NCBI RefSeq assembly: GCF_900107245.1
Contig: NZ_FNPG01000026.1
Coordinates: 1 to 46,597, forward strand
Direction of reading: 5' to 3'
Source of the DNA: Lachnobacterium bovis DSM 14045
GTDB lineage: Bacteria; Bacillota; Clostridia; Lachnospirales; Lachnospiraceae
Length of the DNA stretch: 46,597 nucleotides
Below are positions 1-5,928 of this stretch, one piece after another. The translations under genes were made by a program, and so were the position numbers. The notes under the pieces were generated by a model. It ran no database searches. It was given only the letters and a program-made list of their open reading frames with translations, and was not told the DNA's origin. The first letter of the stretch is position 1. Every line of letters begins with the position of its first letter.

Positions 1-1
1 T

Positions 2-75
2 GGCGAGATAGCTCAGTTGGCTAGAGCACATGGTTCATACCCATGGTGTCGAGGGTTCGAATCCCCCTCTCGCTA
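2..75 (+). tRNA. tRNA-Met (CAT), elongator type
   Basis: Cloverleaf can be folded by eye: acceptor stem 2-8 pairs with 68-74, discriminator A75, D-loop with AGCTCAGTTGG, T-loop with GGTTCGAATCC. The anticodon loop TTCATAC carries CAT between stems CATGG and CCATG. The anticodon stem lacks the GGG/CCC pairs of an initiator tRNA, and the body resembles elongator tRNA-Met rather than the CAU-reading tRNA-Ile2. CCA is not encoded. An identical copy lies at 217-290. Confidence 0.93.
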
Positions 76-95
76 CTATCGACGAAAGTCGAAAT

Positions 96-168
96 GGGAT
101 CTTAGCTCAGCTGGGAGAGCATCTGCCTTACAAGCAGGGGGTCACAGGTTCGAGCCCTGTAGGTCCCA
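96..168 (+). tRNA. tRNA-Val (TAC)
   Basis: Acceptor stem 96-102 pairs with 161-167 with one G-T wobble, and the discriminator is A168. The anticodon loop CTTACAA gives TAC, reading GTA/GTG valine codons. T-arm is CAGGTTCGAGCCCTG. CCA is not encoded. It sits between two identical tRNA-Met genes and is probably part of the same transcript. Confidence 0.93.
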
Positions 169-216
169 TTCATGTGAAAGCATGAGTGGCAATTTTAAAA
201 ACAGATATTATTTTGT

Positions 217-290
217 GGCGAGATAGCTCAGTTGGCTAGAGCACATGGTTCATACCCATGGTGTCGAGGGTTCGAATCCCCCTCTCGCTA
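217..290 (+). tRNA. tRNA-Met (CAT), second identical copy
   Basis: Identical over its full length to the tRNA at 2-75, with the same acceptor stem, CAT anticodon and T-arm. Directly followed by a Rho-independent terminator, so it is the last gene of the tRNA cluster. Confidence 0.93.
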
Positions 291-296
291 TTGACG

Positions 297-326
297 AAGA
301 TAGGGTTGAAGTTCCCTATCTTTTTT
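297..326 (+). terminator. Rho-independent terminator of the tRNA cluster
   Basis: Inverted repeat AAGATAGGG (297-305) and CCCTATCTT (314-322) with an 8-nt loop, running into a T-tract at 321-326. Confidence 0.85.
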
Positions 327-483
327 CTTATTTAATTTATAGTTTTATTTTCAGTTATGTTTTTTATTTCTATTTCTATGTATATTTTTATGTATAGTTC
401 TATTGCTATTTCAAAACTTAGTCAGGACATCGAATATTCACAATATTTTAAATAAAATTTAAAGATTGTATTTCCTTTTATGG

Positions 484-512
484 TAGTCATTTACTTTTCT
501 CTCTGTTATAAT
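484..512 (+). promoter_or_regulatory. Possible promoter for the AI-2E-type permease gene
   Basis: A perfect -10 TATAAT at 507-512 has TAGTCA (4 of 6 to TTGACA) 17 bp upstream. The rest of the 327-642 gap is A/T-rich with no other structure that I can support. The leader to the start codon would be about 125 nt. Confidence 0.4.
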
Positions 513-642
513 AAAAGTGTACTAAGACGATAATATTGACGATGTTAGTAGTGTTATAAATGTTTTTTGAATAACATTAGATACAAAAATAGCATTAAAA
601 GAATATTATTATAGAATAGCATTAGAAAAACGAGGTATTAAA

Positions 643-2034
643 ATGAAATTTAATAAAAATTGGTTGGATAAAAAGTGGGTATCTTATACAGTTGCAATTT
701 GTTCTGGAGTTGTTCTGTATGAAATATTGAATAATTTATCAATTTTTGCTAAAGCAATATCTATATTATACAATTTTGTTTATCCTGTTGTGATTGGAAT
801 AGTTATTGCTTATATATTAGACCCGATGGTTGTTTTGTTACAGGAAAAAGTTTTTAAGTCGATAAAGTCGCAAAAGATATCTAGAGGAATTTCTATTTTT
901 GTAACAATCGTTTCTTTGATTTTGTTCTTGAGTATTATAATGATAGATCTAATACCACAGTTGATTTCGAGTATTACGGGATTTGCAAAACAGTCAAAGA
1001 ATTACGCAGGTTCTTTTGAAAAGTTTATAGATGAAGTTAATGGAATGCTAGAAACATATAACGTTAACGGTTCTAATCTAGTTTCTGTTGGCTCTAGTAT
1101 GGCAAATAAGGTCGGAGCTATGATTTCAAGCAATATGTCTAGCATTATAAATACGTCATTTAGCATTGGAAAAGGCCTTGCAAATGGAATTATAGCGTTT
1201 ATCCTTGCAATTTATTTTTTGATTGATAAAGAAAATATGATAAAAGGTGCTAAACGACTTCTTAGAATTTTGGTTGCACCTAAAACATACGATAATCTTG
1301 CTGTTTTTTGGAGAAAATGTAATCATATTTTAATTAAATATATTGCATGTGATTTGTTGGATGGTTTAATTATTGGAGTAATTAACTTTATTTTTATGAC
1401 GATATTAGGAATGCAATATCCATTATTGATTTCTTTTATTGTTGGTGTTACTAACTTGGCACCTACTTTTGGTCCTATTGTTGGTGGCGCAATTGGTGGA
1501 AGCATACTTGTTTTGGCTAATCCATTATCTGCTTTATGGTTTATTATTTTCACAATTATATTGCAGACATTAGATGGATATGTTATTAAACCCAAATTGT
1601 TTGGTGATAGCCTTGGAGTTTCCTCTATCTGGATTTTGATTGCAATTATTGTTGGTGGAAGAATGTTTGGAGTTGTAGGTATTATGATTGCCATTCCTGT
1701 TGCGGCAATTATTGATTACATTTATAAAGAGTATTTTCTTTATAGAATGGAAGAAAAGAAAAATATTGAGCATCAGGCATTTGATACATACAAAGACAAA
1801 AGTATTACATTATTAAAGGATATTAAGGATATTAAAGACAAAAAGAATGAGTTAGACGCTAAGCGCGAGGCAAAAAAAGAAGCCAAGCGTGAAGCTAAAA
1901 AAGAAAGTAAAACTGAGAAAACAGCTAAAGCTAAAACTGAAAATATAACTGAGAAAACAGCTAAAGCTAAAACTGAAAATATAACTGAGGAATCAGCCAA
2001 AGCTAAAAATGAACTAGATAATGATAAAAACTAA
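643..2034 (+). CDS. AI-2E family transporter (permease)
   Basis: Integral membrane protein of 463 residues in the AI-2E/PerM family (PF01594). Several hydrophobic segments are visible: two near the N terminus (about 15-60), one at about 83-110, and a cluster at about 185-350 with the family-typical glycine/proline-rich stretch containing LAPTFGPIVGGAIGG. Members are proposed exporters or ion antiporters; the substrate here cannot be told. ATG is preceded by CGAGG at a usable distance. The last 90 or so residues are a Lys/Glu/Ala-rich tail, predicted cytoplasmic and disordered, encoded partly by a 36-bp tandem repeat. The gene stands alone behind the tRNA cluster and no terminator is obvious before the next gene. 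Confidence 0.85.
   Translation: MKFNKNWLDKKWVSYTVAICSGVVLYEILNNLSIFAKAISILYNFVYPVVIGIVIAYILDPMVVLLQEKVFKSIKSQKISRGISIFVTIVSLILFLSIIMIDLIPQLISSITGFAKQSKNYAGSFEKFIDEVNGMLETYNVNGSNLVSVGSSMANKVGAMISSNMSSIINTSFSIGKGLANGIIAFILAIYFLIDKENMIKGAKRLLRILVAPKTYDNLAVFWRKCNHILIKYIACDLLDGLIIGVINFIFMTILGMQYPLLISFIVGVTNLAPTFGPIVGGAIGGSILVLANPLSALWFIIFTIILQTLDGYVIKPKLFGDSLGVSSIWILIAIIVGGRMFGVVGIMIAIPVAAIIDYIYKEYFLYRMEEKKNIEHQAFDTYKDKSITLLKDIKDIKDKKNELDAKREAKKEAKREAKKESKTEKTAKAKTENITEKTAKAKTENITEESAKAKNELDNDKN
1912..2007 (+). repeat. 36-bp tandem repeat, about 2.7 copies, in the permease C-terminal tail
   Basis: Units begin at 1912, 1948 and 1984, each opening with ACTGAG and containing GCTAAAGCTAAAACTGAAA. The first two are nearly identical; the third is partial and diverged. 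In frame, each encodes a 12-residue Lys/Thr/Glu/Ala unit. Confidence 0.85.
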
Positions 2035-2072
2035 TCATTAATTTAATGATGTAATAAATGTTGCAAAATAAT

Positions 2073-2104
2073 GAGGGAGGAATACCATACGCATGGTATG
2101 GTAG
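2073..2104 (+). promoter_or_regulatory. Strong SD, hairpin and three-codon ORF ahead of the HD gene
   Basis: GAGGGAGG (2073-2080) is followed by an inverted repeat ATACCAT/ATGGTAT (2082-2088 and 2093-2099, 4-nt loop). The right arm contains an ATG at 2093 that opens a three-codon frame ending at TAG 2102-2104, 9 bases before the HD gene's ATG. It may be a coupling mini-ORF or an accident. Confidence 0.35.
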
Positions 2105-2113
2105 AAGTGTATT

Positions 2114-2581
2114 ATGCTTTATAATGATGATTTTTGCATGGAGTACGAAAAAATGTACGAGGTAGCATTAGAAATTGCTACAGAGGCGCATAAAGGCCAA
2201 AAAGATGATGCGGGGAAGGATTATATCAATCATCCGTTGAAGGTTGCGTCATTGTGCAAAAATAAGAAAGCAAAAATAGTAGCACTTTTACATGATACAA
2301 TTGAAGATACATTTGTTACGAAAGAGTATTTATTAGAAAAGAAAATTTCATCGGATATAGTCGAGGCAGTTGTTTTAGTAACAAAAGAAAAAGGTTATGA
2401 TCCGGTGGAATACTTCACTAGAATAAAAAATAATCCTATTGCAAAAGAAGTTAAATTAGCGGATTTGACGCATAATTCTGACTTGTCAAGGATAGATAAT
2501 CCAAATGAACATCAGATTAATAGAGTGGCAAAATATAAAAAACAGATGGCTTTTTTAAAGGATGAAATTAAAACCTTATAA
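2114..2581 (+). CDS. Small HD-domain phosphohydrolase (RelA/SpoT hydrolase-like)
   Basis: A 155-residue stand-alone HD protein resembling the (p)ppGpp hydrolase domain of RelA/SpoT. Visible motifs are AHKGQ (His26), YINHPLKVA (His40), LLHDTIEDT (His60-Asp61, with the following Glu-Asp) and KLADLTHN, matching the metal-binding and catalytic set of the fold. No synthetase or TGS domain is present, so it could act as a small alarmone hydrolase or on another nucleotide; the substrate is inference. The start chosen is ATG 2114 with only a weak AGAAG upstream. Met9 (2138) is an alternative. A better SD (GGGAGG, 2075-2080) lies further up and serves a tiny ORF (separate entry). Confidence 0.8.
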   Translation: MLYNDDFCMEYEKMYEVALEIATEAHKGQKDDAGKDYINHPLKVASLCKNKKAKIVALLHDTIEDTFVTKEYLLEKKISSDIVEAVVLVTKEKGYDPVEYFTRIKNNPIAKEVKLADLTHNSDLSRIDNPNEHQINRVAKYKKQMAFLKDEIKTL

Positions 2582-2686
2582 TAGCCGTAATTTGGAAAGT
2601 TATGATTCGATATGTAACTCATGTAATGTGAGTAATAATGTATTGCATAAATATCAAGGAGATGGAAAGTAGAGGGAAAAGGGAGA

Positions 2687-2944
2687 ATGGAAGTTAAGGA
2701 TGAGACACGATTTTGTAGACAGTGTTTGATGATGGATCAAGTTGGCGAGGGAAAAGAAAAACTTGAGAAGTATTTATCGGTTATAAAAGAGCAAGATAAA
2801 ACAGATAAAAAAGAATATCTAAAGAGGTTAGATGTTTGTAGAACGTGTGATAAATTAGTTGAATTTACATGTACTGTATGTGGTTGTTATGTAGAATTTA
2901 GGGCGGCTGTAAAGCATGGAAAATGCCCAAATAAAAAGTGGTAG
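2687..2944 (+). CDS. DUF6171 family Cys-rich protein
   Basis: An 85-residue soluble protein with three Cys clusters: CRQC near residue 10, CRTC near residue 48, and CTVCGC near 58-63, plus a late single Cys. The pattern suggests a zinc-ribbon-like metal site. It matches what I recall of DUF6171, a small family of unknown function common in Lachnospiraceae; I do not assign a role. ATG follows a purine-rich GGGAGA SD. No signal peptide or membrane segment. It may be co-transcribed with the HD gene 105 bp upstream. Transcription would end at the shared hairpin at 3000-3056. Confidence 0.7.
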   Translation: MEVKDETRFCRQCLMMDQVGEGKEKLEKYLSVIKEQDKTDKKEYLKRLDVCRTCDKLVEFTCTVCGCYVEFRAAVKHGKCPNKKW

Positions 2945-2952
2945 TTCTAATT

Positions 2953-2983
2953 GACATTCCCCAGGTTAAAGCTGGGGCTTTAC
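2953..2983 (+). mobile_element. Possible relic end of an IS200/IS605-type element
   Basis: GACATTCCCCAG, loop GTTAAAG, CTGGGG then CTTTAC: stem 2959-2964 with 2972-2977. From memory, the 'GACATTCCCC...TAAAG...GGGG-CTTTAC' pattern is typical of subterminal right-end hairpins of IS200/IS605 elements. No transposase or tnpB is adjacent, so at most it is a solo end or a small non-autonomous remnant. Confidence 0.35.
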
Positions 2984-2999
2984 AACAATGTTTTGTAAG

Positions 3000-3056
3000 A
3001 AAAAGCTGTAGCAATGGAATAATACTTATAAGTAAAATCCAATGCTACAGCTTTTT
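3000..3056. terminator. Bidirectional terminator between the DUF6171 gene and cstA
   Basis: A long stem pairs AAAAAGCTGTAGCA (3000-3013) with TGCTACAGCTTTTT (3043-3056), extended inward by TGGA/TCCA past one mismatch. A-run on the left and T-run on the right let it serve both convergent genes. Confidence 0.88.
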
Positions 3057-3078
3057 AAAAAATACAATAATTAAAGTT

Positions 3079-4836
3079 TTAGTTGGCTGAATTTACGTAA
3101 TTGTTAACTGAATCCTCTTCTTCAACTGATTCTGTTTTTCCAAATAATTTCTTGATACATGTAATAGTAACCATAACTCCTAAAACAATTAAAAATACTG
3201 CAACTATTAACTGAAGTCCGTTAACAAGGAATATACCTTTGTGAGATAAAAGTAATGTTAAGTTCTTTTGAACGTTTAAAATGATTGCAGTAAATGTTAC
3301 GCAAAGCATGAAGAACATTGGTGCGTAAAGCATAACACCCTTTCTTTTTGTTGCTTTTAAGAATACAGCGATACCAATTAAAACAAGAGCAGCAAGCATC
3401 TGGTTTGCAGCGCCAAAAAGTGGCCAGATATTTTGATATCCACCGAGGCATAATAAGTAACCAGGAATCAAAGTAACAATTGTTGCAAAATACTGATTTG
3501 TGAAAAGTTTCTGCCAAAATGGCATTTGGCTTCTGTCAGTTGTATCATCAATAAATAGTTCTTGAAAAGACATTCTTCCGATTCTAGCAACTGAATCAAG
3601 TGATGTTAATGCTAAAGAAGAAAGACACATTGTCATAAATACTGTAACATAAATTTTTGGAAGACCAAGTTTAGTGATAAATGTACCTACTCCAAGTGAA
3701 AAAATCTGGAATGGAGTTAAGCCACTTGGTACAGCGTGTCCTTTTGATAAAGCACCAACAACGATTAAAGAAATAACACCAAGTAAAGTTTCTAAAACCA
3801 TTGCTCCATAACCAACGAATTTCATATCTTTTTCGTTACTGATTGTTTTTGAAGAAGTACCAGAAGATACAAGGCTGTGGAAACCTGATACAGCTCCGCA
3901 GGCAATAGTAACGAATAATGTTGGGAATAAGTAGCTTATTTCACCATTTGCACCTTTTATAGAAAAACCGTTAAATGCGTTAAGATTCATTGATGGATGA
4001 ACAAAAAGAACACCAACAACAGATCCTAAAATCATTAAAACAAGTAAAATTGTTGTAAGATAATCTCTTGGTTGCATCAATAACCACATTGGAAGGATCG
4101 AAGCCAGGAATAAATAAGCTAAAATGATAAGGTTCCAATGTTTTCCTACCATGTAAATAGGTAGTTTCATTCCTATTGCAAAAGTAACAACAAGGACAAC
4201 AGCAGCAACAATAAATTTAATTAACTCTGTATTTTTTGATACATGTGATTTGATAAATTTTTCCGCAAATGCCATAAACATTGCTACAAAAACAAATAAA
4301 ATAGAAATACTAGCAGCTGATGCAGCACCAAATCCTTTTTTCAAAACGGCTGGATCCTTAGATGGTACAGCGTTGAAAGTACCAGCAACCATTGATGTAA
4401 AAGCTGCAATTACTAATAAAGTAAATAACCAACAGAAAAGTAAAAATAATCGACGACCTGTTTTACCAATGTATTTTTCAATGATAAGACCGATAGATTT
4501 TCCGTCGTTTTTAACTGAAGCATATAGTGCACCAAAATCTTGAACTGCACCAAAGAAGATTCCACCAATTAAAAGCCAAAGAAGTACAGGAACCCAACCG
4601 AATGCTGCGGCTAAAATTGGACCTTGTACAGGACCGGCACCAGCAATTGATGAAAATTGATGTGAAAATACTGTAAATTTTGATGAAGGGACGTAGTCAG
4701 CGTCATCTTCAAGTTTTAGAGCTGGAGTTTTTGCTTGTGGATCGATGCCCCATTTTTTTGCTAAGAAGCCACCATAGCAAACATATCCTAATAATAAGCA
4801 AACACCAGCAATTAATAGAATAACTATACTGTTCAT
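3079..4836 (-). CDS. cstA: CstA family carbon starvation protein / peptide or pyruvate transporter
   Basis: About 585 residues, almost entirely hydrophobic (roughly 15 membrane segments), with CstA hallmarks near the N terminus: a GYVCYGGFLAKKWG opening, HQFSSIAGAGPVQGP, and FGAVQDFGALYASV. Family members take up pyruvate or peptides under carbon limitation; the substrate here is not provable. The reading frame opens at 4872, but I chose ATG 4836 because family proteins start with the first membrane segment at this point (MNSIVILLIAG). The SD AAAGGAG (4863-4869) is 26 nt from this ATG, and a perfect hairpin fills the gap (separate entry). ATG 4872 would add 12 polar residues and has only a distant AGGA. 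The gene is monocistronic, with a palindrome in its leader. Confidence 0.9.
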   Translation of the reverse strand: MNSIVILLIAGVCLLLGYVCYGGFLAKKWGIDPQAKTPALKLEDDADYVPSSKFTVFSHQFSSIAGAGPVQGPILAAAFGWVPVLLWLLIGGIFFGAVQDFGALYASVKNDGKSIGLIIEKYIGKTGRRLFLLFCWLFTLLVIAAFTSMVAGTFNAVPSKDPAVLKKGFGAASAASISILFVFVAMFMAFAEKFIKSHVSKNTELIKFIVAAVVLVVTFAIGMKLPIYMVGKHWNLIILAYLFLASILPMWLLMQPRDYLTTILLVLMILGSVVGVLFVHPSMNLNAFNGFSIKGANGEISYLFPTLFVTIACGAVSGFHSLVSSGTSSKTISNEKDMKFVGYGAMVLETLLGVISLIVVGALSKGHAVPSGLTPFQIFSLGVGTFITKLGLPKIYVTVFMTMCLSSLALTSLDSVARIGRMSFQELFIDDTTDRSQMPFWQKLFTNQYFATIVTLIPGYLLCLGGYQNIWPLFGAANQMLAALVLIGIAVFLKATKRKGVMLYAPMFFMLCVTFTAIILNVQKNLTLLLSHKGIFLVNGLQLIVAVFLIVLGVMVTITCIKKLFGKTESVEEEDSVNNYVNSAN

Positions 4837-4869
4837 AATTTTTTCGTCTGAATACTCAGACACTCCTTT
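4837..4869 (-). promoter_or_regulatory. cstA ribosome binding site with spacer hairpin
   Basis: On the minus strand, AAAGGAG (4869-4863) is followed by T, then the perfect inverted repeat GTCTGA-GTAT-TCAGAC (4861-4846), then nine bases and ATG 4836. Unfolded, the SD-ATG spacing is 26 nt and too long. With the stem formed, it shrinks to about 10 nt, which is workable. Confidence 0.5.
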
Positions 4870-4928
4870 CATAAAATATATAATTCCTGAATATAGATAA
4901 AAATAGATTAAAAAAATTTAGCATAATA

Positions 4929-4946
4929 GTTATCTCGCGCGATAAC
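4929..4946. promoter_or_regulatory. Palindrome in the cstA leader, candidate operator
   Basis: GTTATC-TCGCGC-GATAAC, with an overlapping perfect TCGCGCGA core. It stands out as a GC-rich island in A/T-rich DNA and would lie downstream of the predicted cstA promoter. Confidence 0.4.
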
Positions 4947-4984
4947 ACTTTAATGTAATGTAGAATAAATTCTTTGAGATATAG

Positions 4985-5011
4985 ATTATCACTATAGCTA
5001 AAAGATGTCAA
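4985..5011 (-). promoter_or_regulatory. Possible cstA promoter
   Basis: On the minus strand a perfect TTGACA (5011-5006) precedes GATAAT (4990-4985) with 15 bp between, shorter than usual; TAATCT at 17 bp is a weaker alternative. The leader to ATG 4836 would be about 140 nt. Confidence 0.4.
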
Positions 5012-5024
5012 CGATAATAATTAC

Positions 5025-5041
5025 TATAACTTATAGTTATA
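5025..5041. promoter_or_regulatory. 17-bp palindrome between cstA and the esterase gene
   Basis: TATAACT-TAT-AGTTATA, a perfect 7-bp inverted repeat with a 3-bp centre, between the two divergent promoters. It could be a regulator site for either gene. Confidence 0.35.
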
Positions 5042-5097
5042 ATAAGCGCCTGAGTTTCGTTTGCTTTCGCCAAAAAGTAAAAAAATTTTATAAAAAC

Positions 5098-5127
5098 TTG
5101 ATAAAATTTAAAAGAATACGATATAAT
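5098..5127 (+). promoter_or_regulatory. Promoter for the esterase gene
   Basis: TTGATA (5098-5103), 18-bp spacer, TATAAT (5122-5127), about 65 nt before the start codon. Confidence 0.55.
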
Positions 5128-5193
5128 TTATGGTGAAAGCTTTTCTAGCGAGTAACCACATGAAATAACAAATAAACAATGGAGGAGGAAAGT

Positions 5194-5895
5194 ATGGATA
5201 TAATTGAAAAGAATGAAACAGTTATTTCTAATGGAAAAGTTATTTGTGGAGTTACTGTATACGAAAACGAAAAGAAATCTGTTCCAATGGTATATTTAAT
5301 ATCTACAGAAGAGATTGGTGATGAAATAATTGAAAAATGTACAGAATTAGGTTCTAATGTTTTTAATATGACAGTTATTACATTAAAAGAATGGAATGAG
5401 TATTTGTCACCATGGGAAGCTGAGAATATTATATCGGAACACGATAATTTTTTGGGAAAAGCCGACATTTTTCTTGATTTCATATTAAAAGATGTAATGT
5501 CTTATACGGAATGTGCATTGACTACAACTCCAAGTGAATCAGTTTTGGTAGGGTATTCAATGGCAGGCTTATTCTCTTTATATTCAATGTATAAAACAGA
5601 CCAATTTGATAGGGTGGCGTCTGTTTCAGGTTCATTGTGGTATCCAAAGTTTTTTGATTTTGTAAAAAGAAATAAAGATTTTAATTATCCAAAGAAAGTT
5701 TACATTTCTTTAGGGGATGGGGAAAGTAAAGCCAGAAATGGATATCTTAAATCAAATGAGTATATCACACAGGAAATATACACTAGATATGCATCAGAGG
5801 GAATAGAATGTGAATATGAAATAAACGAGGGAAATCATTTTAATCATGTTGCTGACAGAATTGCTAAAGGAGTCACATGGCTTCTTAAAAAATAA
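5194..5895 (+). CDS. Alpha/beta hydrolase, putative esterase
   Basis: A 233-residue cytoplasmic protein with the alpha/beta-hydrolase nucleophile elbow GYSMAG (Ser122), a likely acid Asp175 in LGDGESKA, and a C-terminal GNHFNH with likely catalytic His215, the layout of the putative esterase family (PF00756-like). The substrate is unknown. The frame opens at ATG 5179, but GGAGGAGG (5181-5188) lies after that codon and at good distance from ATG 5194, so 5194 is the start. It is followed after 33 bp by a secreted GH114-like protein with its own strong SD, so the two may share a transcript. Confidence 0.75.
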   Translation: MDIIEKNETVISNGKVICGVTVYENEKKSVPMVYLISTEEIGDEIIEKCTELGSNVFNMTVITLKEWNEYLSPWEAENIISEHDNFLGKADIFLDFILKDVMSYTECALTTTPSESVLVGYSMAGLFSLYSMYKTDQFDRVASVSGSLWYPKFFDFVKRNKDFNYPKKVYISLGDGESKARNGYLKSNEYITQEIYTRYASEGIECEYEINEGNHFNHVADRIAKGVTWLLKK

Positions 5896-5928
5896 CTAGA
5901 AAACTTGTAAATCCAAGGAGGAAACAAC

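Noticed and set aside
17-226. A 69-codon open frame across the tRNA cluster
   Set aside because: It covers three tRNA genes and has no SD; it is open by chance.
1912-2007. 36-bp tandem repeat considered as a possible CRISPR repeat
   Set aside because: Units are adjacent with no spacers, and lie inside the coding frame of the permease tail.
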